A DNA stretch of 64,000 nt from the NCBI GenBank assembly GCA_020621405.1, contig JAHRYN010000006.1, positions 30,768 to 94,767 on the forward strand, read 5' to 3'. The notes under the pieces are model-generated. The model saw only the letters and a program-made list of their open reading frames with translations, was not told the origin of the DNA and ran no database searches. Below are positions 21,349 to 28,109 of this stretch, piece by piece. The position numbers and the translations under genes were made by a program. Every line of letters starts with the position of its first letter. The first letter of the stretch is position 1. Source of the DNA: Betaproteobacteria bacterium. GTDB taxonomy: Bacteria; Pseudomonadota; Gammaproteobacteria; Burkholderiales; Rhodocyclaceae.

Positions 21349-21363
21349 GCACCAGCGAAGTGC
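21349..21363. promoter_or_regulatory. NtrC-like binding dyad
   Basis: GCAC-N7-GTGC, the exact half-sites and spacing of the NtrC enhancer consensus, about 160 bp upstream of the -24 element of the nirB sigma-54-type promoter. Only one copy was recognised, and the outer bases of the consensus (T and A) are not both present. Confidence 0.5.
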
Positions 21364-21518
21364 GGAATGTCATGCGTATCGCCCCAGTAATGCGCACGCA
21401 TCCAGCCCAACGCTCCCGGCCGCCGGCTCGAGGCGCGTCGGCACCGGGAGCAAATAAGCAGTTGAATATCAGCGTCTTGCAGAAATCACTCCTTCGTATT
21501 CCCGTCACGCCGGTCGCC

Positions 21519-21534
21519 TGGCCACTTTTTTGCT
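21519..21534 (+). promoter_or_regulatory. Sigma-54 (RpoN) promoter for nirB operon
   Basis: The sequence TGGCCACTTTTTTGCT has GG and GC separated by exactly 10 bases, as in the -24/-12 consensus TGGCAC-N5-TTGCA/T. Transcription would start near 21545 and leave a leader of about 480 nt before the nirB ATG. Nitrogen-regulated nitrate assimilation operons in Klebsiella use the same sigma-54/NtrC control. Confidence 0.65.
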
Positions 21535-21671
21535 AGGAAGGGTGCGGGCTGAACGGGATCGGCGATTCGATCCCGGCAGGCCGACAGGTCAGGTTCAAGC
21601 CCGGGTCATCCTGGCGCAGGGACACCCCGCGAGTAACGCGGCTCCCTCCGCCGGATAGCAGGCCGAGCACA

Positions 21672-21693
21672 CACGACGCAATGACGCGTCGTG
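21672..21693 (+). promoter_or_regulatory. Candidate ANTAR-type hexaloop hairpin in nirB leader
   Basis: An 8-bp perfect stem (CACGACGC / GCGTCGTG) closes a six-base loop AATGAC, with A at loop position 1 and G at position 4. These are the residues read by ANTAR antiterminators such as NasR/NasT in nitrate operon leaders. A second matching hexaloop immediately upstream was not found (the hairpin at 21627-21641 has a five-base loop), and no classic terminator T-run follows, so this is a candidate only. Confidence 0.4.
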
Positions 21694-22022
21694 CTCCGGC
21701 TGACACGTGGTCGCTGAAGCTGATCAAAAAAACCAACGCGGATGTTCCGCCAGAACAAGCAGCGTCGAACCGGGCCGGTTCGGCCTGCAGTCACCGCCGG
21801 CAACAGGTGCTTGTGCGCCCGCCCGGCCCGGCAGTACTCGGCTCAACGCCCAAAGACGGGCGAAGACCGACAGCAAAAATCCAGACCGGAGCGTTCCGGT
21901 CGCACGTGCTTTACCCGGAAGGCGCCAGCAATCCTGCAGGCGCGCGGTTCCGTTCGCCCGGAATCACTGCCGGATCGCAGGCCGCACGATTTGCGGTCAG
22001 TTCTTTTTGCGGGAATCGGGAC

Positions 22023-24491
22023 ATGCAGAAAAAACGTCTGGTCATGGTCGGCAACGGAATGGCGGGTTGCCGGACGCTGGAAGAGCTGCTCAGGATCGCG
22101 CCGGAGATGTACGACATCACGGTGTTCGGCGCCGAGCCGCATCCGAACTACAACCGCATCCTGCTGTCGCCGGTACTGGCCGGCGAAATGACAGTGCAGG
22201 ACATCATCCTGAACGACTGGGACTGGTACCGCGACAATCAGATCACCCTGCATGCGGGCAGGAAGGTCGTGAAGATCGACCGCATCGCACGCAAGGTGAT
22301 CGCCGACGACGGCACCGAAGCCGAGTACGACCGCCTGCTGTTGGCCACCGGTTCCAACCCCTTCATCCTGCCCGTGCCGGGCAAGGATCTGCCGGGCGTC
22401 ATCGCCTACCGCGACATCGCCGACACCGACGCGATGATTGAGGCGGCGGCCACACGCCGGCATGCGGTGGTGATCGGTGCCGGCCTGCTGGGTCTGGAAG
22501 CGGCCAACGGCCTGGCGCTGCGCGGCATGGACGTGACCATCGTGCATCTGGGCGCCTGGATCATGGAACGCCAGCTCGACAAGCCGTCGGCCGACATGCT
22601 GCAGGCCTCGCTCGAAAAGAAGGGGCTGGCCTTCCTGCTGGAAAAGCAGACCGAATCGCTGATCGCCGGCGCCGACGGCCGGGTATCGGCGGTGCGCTTC
22701 AAGAGCGGCGAGACCATTCCGGCCGATCTGGTGGTGATGGCCGCCGGCATCCGCCCGAACACCGATCTGGCGGAGAAGGCCGGCCTGTACTGCAACCGCG
22801 GGCTGGTGGTCAATGACACGCTGCAGACCTATGACCCGAAGATCTACGCGGTCGGCGAATGCGTGAGCCATCGCGGCATCGCCTACGGTCTGGTCGCGCC
22901 GCTGTTCGAACAGGCCAAGGTGTGCGCCAACCACCTCGCGCAATACGGCATCGGCACCTACAAGGGCTCGGTGACCTCGACCAAGCTCAAGGTCACCGGC
23001 ATCGACGTGTTTTCGGCCGGCAACTTCACCGGCGGGCCGGGCTGCGATGACATCGTGCTGCACGACCCGTCGGGCGGCGTCTACAAGCGCCTGGTGCTCG
23101 AAGGCGATCGCCTGGTCGGCGCCTGTCTGTATGGCGACACGGCCGACGGCTCCTGGTACTTCCAACTGATCAAGGATGGCCAGGACATCCATGCGGTGCG
23201 CGACCACCTGATGTTCGGCCAGAACCACCTCGGCGACGTCGGCCACAAGGGCCAGACGCAGGCCGCCTCGATGCCGGACACGGCCGAAGTGTGCGGCTGC
23301 AACGGCGTGTGCAAGGGCACCATCGTCAAGGCCATCAAGGAAAAGGGGCTGTTCTCGCTGGACGACGTGCGCAAGCACACCAAGGCGTCGAGTTCCTGCG
23401 GTTCCTGCACCGGACTGGTCGAACAGATACTGGCGTCCTGCGTGGGCGGCGCCTACCAACCCGCCAATTCCACGTCAAAGCCGATGTGCGGCTGCACCGA
23501 CCGGAACCACGGCGACGTGCGCACGGCCATCCGCGAACGCCACTTCATCGACATCCCGACGGTGATGCGCGAACTGCAATGGACGACACCCAACGGCTGC
23601 GCCTCCTGCCGCCCGGCGCTGAACTACTACCTGACCTCGACCTGGCCGCACGAGGCGAAGGACGATCCGCAGAGCCGCTTCATCAACGAACGCGCGCACG
23701 CCAACATCCAGAAGGACGGCACCTACTCTGTGGTGCCGCGCATGTGGGGCGGACTGACCACGCCGGGCGAACTGCGTGCCATCGCCGACGCGGCCGAGAA
23801 ATACAAGGTGCCAACGGTCAAGGTGACCGGCGGCCAGCGCATCGACCTGCTGGGCGTGAAGAAGGACGACCTGCCGGCGATGTGGGCCGACTTCGCCCAG
23901 GCCGGCATGGTGTCCGGCCATGCCTACGGCAAGAGCCTGCGCACGGTGAAGACCTGCGTCGGCGCCGAGCACTGCCGTTTCGGCACCCAGCTGTCGATGA
24001 GCATGGGCGTGAAGCTGGAAAAGATGCTGTTCGGCATGTACAGCCCGCACAAGGTCAAGCTCGCCGTATCCGGCTGCCCGCGCAACTGCGCCGAGGCCGG
24101 CATCAAGGACGTCGGTGTCATCGGCGTCGAATCCGGTTACGAAATCTATGTCGCTGGCAACGGCGGCATCAAGACCGAGGTTGCGCAGTATTTCTGCAAG
24201 GTCAGCAGCGACGAGGAAGTGATGGAGTACGCCGGCGCCTTCCTGCAGCTCTACCGCGAGGAAGGCTGGTACCTCGAACGCACGGTGCACTACATCGAGC
24301 GTGTCGGTCTGGACCACGTCAAGGGCAAGGTGGTCGAGGACGCCGAGAACCGCAAGGCACTGTACGACCGACTGCTGTTCGCGCTGCAGGACTACAAGGA
24401 TCCGTGGCTCGAACGCGCCGAGGCCGACCGCAAGTCGGAACTCGGCCGCGAGTTCCGCACCATCGCGATCCGCGAAGCGATGAAGGCCTGA
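22023..24491 (+). CDS. nirB: Assimilatory nitrite reductase [NAD(P)H] large subunit NirB
   Basis: An 822-residue siroheme enzyme reducing nitrite to ammonium. Order of domains: FAD/NAD(P)H-binding reductase (LVMVGNGMAGCRTLEELL, HAVVIGAGLLGLEAANGLALRG; residues 1-400), two BFD-like [2Fe-2S] Cys clusters (CGCNGVCKGTIVKA with SSCGSCTGLVEQIL, about 422-470; then MCGCTDRNH with NGCASCRPALNYYL, about 487-540), and the nitrite/sulfite reductase core with Cys ligands for [4Fe-4S]-siroheme in TCVGAEHCRFGTQ and SGCPRNCAEAG. The ATG at 22023 was chosen at MQKKRLVMVGNGMAG, where homology starts. nirD follows after 90 bp. Confidence 0.95.
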   Translation: MQKKRLVMVGNGMAGCRTLEELLRIAPEMYDITVFGAEPHPNYNRILLSPVLAGEMTVQDIILNDWDWYRDNQITLHAGRKVVKIDRIARKVIADDGTEAEYDRLLLATGSNPFILPVPGKDLPGVIAYRDIADTDAMIEAAATRRHAVVIGAGLLGLEAANGLALRGMDVTIVHLGAWIMERQLDKPSADMLQASLEKKGLAFLLEKQTESLIAGADGRVSAVRFKSGETIPADLVVMAAGIRPNTDLAEKAGLYCNRGLVVNDTLQTYDPKIYAVGECVSHRGIAYGLVAPLFEQAKVCANHLAQYGIGTYKGSVTSTKLKVTGIDVFSAGNFTGGPGCDDIVLHDPSGGVYKRLVLEGDRLVGACLYGDTADGSWYFQLIKDGQDIHAVRDHLMFGQNHLGDVGHKGQTQAASMPDTAEVCGCNGVCKGTIVKAIKEKGLFSLDDVRKHTKASSSCGSCTGLVEQILASCVGGAYQPANSTSKPMCGCTDRNHGDVRTAIRERHFIDIPTVMRELQWTTPNGCASCRPALNYYLTSTWPHEAKDDPQSRFINERAHANIQKDGTYSVVPRMWGGLTTPGELRAIADAAEKYKVPTVKVTGGQRIDLLGVKKDDLPAMWADFAQAGMVSGHAYGKSLRTVKTCVGAEHCRFGTQLSMSMGVKLEKMLFGMYSPHKVKLAVSGCPRNCAEAGIKDVGVIGVESGYEIYVAGNGGIKTEVAQYFCKVSSDEEVMEYAGAFLQLYREEGWYLERTVHYIERVGLDHVKGKVVEDAENRKALYDRLLFALQDYKDPWLERAEADRKSELGREFRTIAIREAMKA

Positions 24492-24581
24492 CCGGCAGAT
24501 GCAGGCTGAAAGATGCCGGGCGCGAGGAAGAGCGCCCGTCTTCAGCTTGCCGCTTGAATCTTGCAACTAGAGGCTGAAACC

Positions 24582-24893
24582 ATGACGACTTCCGACTGGG
24601 CGCAGATCTGTGCGCTCGAAGACATTCCCCACCTGGGCTCGCGCGTCGTGCGCGCCGCCTCCGGCGACATCGCCCTCTTTCGCAACGAAGGCCGGGTATT
24701 CGCGGTGCATGACAAGTGCCCGCACAAGGGCGGCCCGCTGTCGCAGGGAATCATGCATGGCGACACGGTCACCTGCCCGCTGCACAGCTGGAAGATCCAG
24801 CTCGACACCGGCGCAGCGATCGCACCGGACGTCGGCTGCACCCGCCGCTTCGACGTGAAGGTCGAGAACGGACAGGTACTGCTGAAAGCCTGA
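24582..24893 (+). CDS. nirD: Nitrite reductase small subunit NirD (Rieske-type)
   Basis: A 103-residue Rieske-fold protein that partners NirB. Both Rieske ligand boxes are intact: CPHKGGPLSQG and CPLHSWKI, so a [2Fe-2S] centre is likely; many NirD proteins such as that of E. coli lack these ligands, while NasE-type proteins keep them. The start at MTTSDWAQIC was favoured over an upstream in-frame codon (24561). It is followed by the transporter gene after 137 bp. Confidence 0.92.
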   Translation: MTTSDWAQICALEDIPHLGSRVVRAASGDIALFRNEGRVFAVHDKCPHKGGPLSQGIMHGDTVTCPLHSWKIQLDTGAAIAPDVGCTRRFDVKVENGQVLLKA

Positions 24894-25030
24894 ACGCCTT
24901 GCCACGGCCGGCGCCGCGCAGGTGCCGTGCCGATCGATTCGACACACCATTCATTCAACACTGATCCCGAAGTACGTCTGCCCGCATCGACGCGCGCACG
25001 ACGGATTCGTCACCGGGAGGTCTTCCGCCG

Positions 25031-26245
25031 ATGGACAGGAAAGCATTTCTCAAGGCCGGCCACACGCCCACGCTGTTCGCCGCCTTTCTCTACTTCGATC
25101 TCGCCTTCATGGTGTGGGTGCTGCTGGGCCCGCTCGGCGTGCAGATCGCCCAGGACCTGCAGCTGACGCACGCGCAGAAGGGTTTCATGGTCGCCGTGCC
25201 GGTGCTGGCCGGCGCACTGCTGCGCATGCTGATGGGCGTGCTGGTCGACCACCTGCAGCCGAAGAAGGCCGGCGCCATCGGCCAGGTCATCGTCATCGCG
25301 GCGCTGCTGGCCGCCTGGCGCTTCGGCATCCACAGCTACGAGCAGGCGCTGCTGCTCGGCTGTTTCCTCGGTTTTGCCGGCGCCGCCTTCGCGGTCGCGC
25401 TGCCGCTGGCTTCGCGCTGGTATCCGCCGGAGCATCAGGGCACCGCGCTGGGCATCGCCGGTGCCGGCAACTCCGGCACTGCCCTGGCCGCGCTGTTCGC
25501 GCCGGGTCTGGCCGCGACCTTCGGCTGGACCAATGTGTTCGGGCTGGCGCTGATTCCGCTGATCGCCGTCTTCATCTTCTATCTGCTGGTGGCGAAGGAC
25601 GCGCCGGAATGCCCGCCGCCGAAAACGATGGCCGAGTACCTGAAGGTGCTGAAGGACCGCGATGCCTGGTGGTTCATGTTCTTCTACAGCGTCACCTTCG
25701 GCGGTTTCGTCGGCCTGGCCTCGTCGCTGACCATCTACTTCAACACGCAGTACGGCCTGGACGCCAGGATGGCCGGCTACTTCACCGCCGCCTGCGTGTT
25801 CGCCGGTTCGCTGGTGCGCCCGGTCGGCGGCAACCTTGCCGATCGCATCGGCGGCATCCGCACGCTGACCGCGATGTACGTGATCGCGGCCGCCTTCCTG
25901 TTCGGCGTGAGCTTCGGCCTGCCGCAGGCCTGGATGGCGGTGGTCGTGTTCGTCGGCGCAATGCTGGCGCTGGGCATGGGCAACGGTGCAGTATTCCAGC
26001 TGGTGCCGCAGCGCTTCCGCCGCGAGATCGGCGTGATGACCGGTCTGGTCGGCATGGCCGGCGGCGTCGGCGGCTTCTACCTTGCGTCGTCGCTCGGCTA
26101 TTCGCGTCAGGCCACCGGCAGCTACCAGACCGGTTTCATCGTCTTTGCGCTGCTGGCCGTGCTGGCGCTGATCGGGCTGACCCGGGTGAAGACGCGCTGG
26201 CGCACGACCTGGGGTGCGGCACACCTGACATCCGCACGCATCTGA
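25031..26245 (+). CDS. Nitrate/nitrite MFS transporter (NarK/NasA family)
   Basis: A 404-residue inner membrane protein with twelve predicted helices. The nitrate-porter signature GxGNxGxA appears as IAGAGNSGTALAALFAPGLA (about residues 140-159), and a second glycine-rich motif GLVGMAGGVGGFYLASSLG lies in the C-terminal half (about 337-355). RLVR/ADRIGG (VRPVGGNLADRIGGIR) is the cytoplasmic MFS loop. Nitrate uptake for the assimilatory reductase downstream is the expected role. Confidence 0.93.
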   Translation: MDRKAFLKAGHTPTLFAAFLYFDLAFMVWVLLGPLGVQIAQDLQLTHAQKGFMVAVPVLAGALLRMLMGVLVDHLQPKKAGAIGQVIVIAALLAAWRFGIHSYEQALLLGCFLGFAGAAFAVALPLASRWYPPEHQGTALGIAGAGNSGTALAALFAPGLAATFGWTNVFGLALIPLIAVFIFYLLVAKDAPECPPPKTMAEYLKVLKDRDAWWFMFFYSVTFGGFVGLASSLTIYFNTQYGLDARMAGYFTAACVFAGSLVRPVGGNLADRIGGIRTLTAMYVIAAAFLFGVSFGLPQAWMAVVVFVGAMLALGMGNGAVFQLVPQRFRREIGVMTGLVGMAGGVGGFYLASSLGYSRQATGSYQTGFIVFALLAVLALIGLTRVKTRWRTTWGAAHLTSARI

Positions 26246-26261
26246 CGAACGGGACATCGCA

Positions 26262-27941
26262 ATGACGCTGGGCGTTTCCATCGGTCAGTGTTCGATCGCC
26301 GGGCCGCGGCCGCGCAACGAGGATTTCGTCGGCGCGGTCACGCCGGTTGGCGAAACGCTGGACGCCAAGGGCGTGCTGCTGGCGGTGGCCGACGGCGTCG
26401 GCGGGCACGCCAAGGGCCGCGAGGCCGCCGAGTTCACCGTGCGCGGTCTGCTCAACGACTACTACGCCACCCCCGACACCTGGAGCATCGCGCAGTCGCT
26501 CGACCAGGTGCTGGGTGCGCTCAACCGCTGGCTGATCGCGCATGCGGCACGCACGCGTGAATCGGCCGGCATGGCCACCACACTGTCGGCGTTGGTGCTG
26601 CGCGGCACGCGCTGGCATCTGGCCCACGTCGGCGATTCGCGCATCTACCTGTATCGCGCCGGCACGCTGACCCAGCTGACCGAGGACCACACCTGGGCGC
26701 ATCCCGAGCTGTCGAACGTGCTGCACCGCGCCATCGGCCTCGACGTGCGGCTGGCGGTGGATCACGCGGACGGCGAACTGGAGCTTGGCGACCGCTTCGT
26801 GCTGATGAGCGACGGCGTGTGGAACACGCTGCACGACGCCGGCATCGCCGCCATCCTGGCACGCGACGACGATACGGAGAGCACGGCGTCGGCGCTGGTG
26901 CTGCAGGCCGAGGCGCGCGGCGCGAACGACAACTGCACCGCACTGGTGGTGCGCATCGACACGCTGCCGCAGGCGGCACTGCGCGACCGGCTGGCCGAAG
27001 CGTCGGGCCTGGCGCTGCCGCCTCGCCTGCGCGTCGGCGACGAACTGGACGGACTGAAGGTCGAGGCGGTGCTGCACGAGTCGCGCGTGACGCTGCTCTA
27101 CCGCGTCAGGGACATCGCCAGCGGAATGGTCATGGTGCTCAAGACGCTGCGCGAGGACGTGGACGACCCCGACGCGCTGGCCGCGCTGGTACACGAGGAA
27201 TGGCTGACCCGGCGCGTGGTGTCGCCGCAGTTTCCGCAGGTGATCAGCCACGCGGGACGCAGCCGGCTGTACTACCTGATGAGCTGGCACGAGGGCGCCA
27301 CGCTGCGTCAGCGGCTGGATTCAGGCCATCACTTCGCGATCGAGCAGGTCGTCCGCCTGGGCTGCGTGGTGCTGCGCGCGCTCGGCACGCTGCACCGTCT
27401 GGGCATCGTCCATCGCGACATCAAGCCGGACAACCTGCATCTGGACAGCCAGGGCACGCTGCGCGTGCTCGATCTGGGCGTGGCCGCCTCGGATGGCGAA
27501 GACTTCCGCGAAATCAACAACCCGGGCACGCCGAGCTACATGGCGCCCGAACTGTTTGCCGGATCGGCCGCCAGCGAGTCGAGCGACCTGTACGCGGTCG
27601 GCGTCACGCTGTACGAACTGCTGACCCGCCGCTATCCCTACGGCGAAATCGAGCCGTTCCAGAAACCGCGCTTCGGCGATGCGGTGCCGCTGACCCGCTA
27701 CCGCCCGGACACTCCGGAGTGGCTGGAAGCGGTGCTGCTGAAGGCGGTGGCGCGCAATGCCGACGCGCGCTTCGAGACCGCGGAGGAATTCCTGCTGGCA
27801 CTCGAACGCGGCGCCCACCGGCCGCTCGCCCTGCCCCGTCGCACACCGCTGATGGAACGCGCGCCGGTGCGCCTGCTGCGCATGCTGCTGGCCGTGTCGC
27901 TGCTGCTCAACCTCGTGCTGCTGTTCAAGCTGTTCGGTTGA
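26262..27941 (+). CDS. Bifunctional PP2C phosphatase / Ser-Thr protein kinase with C-terminal membrane anchor
   Basis: A 559-residue fusion. Residues about 1-235 form a PP2C phosphatase with metal-binding Asp motifs: RPRNEDFVGAV, VADGVGGHAKG, LAHVGDSRIYLYR, VLMSDGVWN and GANDNCTALVVRID. Residues about 255-520 form a Hanks-type kinase: the invariant Lys in MVLKTL, catalytic loop HRDIKPDNLHL, DLG in place of DFG, and GTPSYMAPELF. The glycine-rich loop is poorly conserved (AVLHESRVTLLYR). The C-terminus is a single helix (LLLAVSLLLNLVLLFKLFG), so the protein is probably anchored facing the cytoplasm. Such fusions recur inside assimilatory nitrate operons of betaproteobacteria; their target is not known. 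Confidence 0.88.
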   Translation: MTLGVSIGQCSIAGPRPRNEDFVGAVTPVGETLDAKGVLLAVADGVGGHAKGREAAEFTVRGLLNDYYATPDTWSIAQSLDQVLGALNRWLIAHAARTRESAGMATTLSALVLRGTRWHLAHVGDSRIYLYRAGTLTQLTEDHTWAHPELSNVLHRAIGLDVRLAVDHADGELELGDRFVLMSDGVWNTLHDAGIAAILARDDDTESTASALVLQAEARGANDNCTALVVRIDTLPQAALRDRLAEASGLALPPRLRVGDELDGLKVEAVLHESRVTLLYRVRDIASGMVMVLKTLREDVDDPDALAALVHEEWLTRRVVSPQFPQVISHAGRSRLYYLMSWHEGATLRQRLDSGHHFAIEQVVRLGCVVLRALGTLHRLGIVHRDIKPDNLHLDSQGTLRVLDLGVAASDGEDFREINNPGTPSYMAPELFAGSAASESSDLYAVGVTLYELLTRRYPYGEIEPFQKPRFGDAVPLTRYRPDTPEWLEAVLLKAVARNADARFETAEEFLLALERGAHRPLALPRRTPLMERAPVRLLRMLLAVSLLLNLVLLFKLFG

Positions 27942-28072
27942 ACGGTGCATCCGGTACCCAGGCGCACCAGTGACAGGCGCCGCCCGGTCGGCATGCCCCG
28001 CTGCGGAGCACCCGGCGCAGCAGCGGAGGCAAAACCGCCCGCCCGCTGCGCCAAATCCGCGCTTCAGTAGCG

Positions 28073-28088
28073 TGGCATACCCCTTGCT
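28073..28088 (+). promoter_or_regulatory. Sigma-54 (RpoN) promoter for nitrate reductase gene
   Basis: TGGCATACCCCTTGCT matches the -24/-12 consensus closely, with 10 bases between GG and GC. The start of transcription would fall near 28099, only about 11 nt before the ATG at 28110, placing the GGAG ribosome-binding site at the very 5' end of the message. This would give the nitrate reductase its own nitrogen-controlled promoter within the cluster. Confidence 0.7.
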
Positions 28089-28109
28089 AAATGTCTCACG
28101 GAGACAAAA

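Larger units (their letters stand above)
21119..22022. other. Long non-coding region with promoter and structured leader of nirB
   Basis: About 900 bp without a convincing gene. An open frame runs into nirB from 21681, but its product before residue 115 is low-complexity Arg/Gly/Pro sequence with no family resemblance. The region contains an NtrC-like dyad (21349-21363), a sigma-54-type promoter (21519-21534) and several inverted repeats in the predicted 480-nt leader: 21555-21574 (7-bp stem), 21627-21641 (5-bp stem), 21672-21693 (8-bp stem, hexaloop), 21766-21782 and 21884-21901. I see no coding gene here. Confidence 0.6.

Noticed and set aside
21681..22022. In-frame extension of nirB to an ATG at 21681
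   Set aside because: The added 114 residues have no NirB homology, look like translated non-coding sequence, and lie within the predicted leader after the sigma-54-type promoter.
21843..24566. Long minus-strand frames opposite nirB
   Set aside because: Shadow frames of a well-supported nirB gene with low-complexity products.
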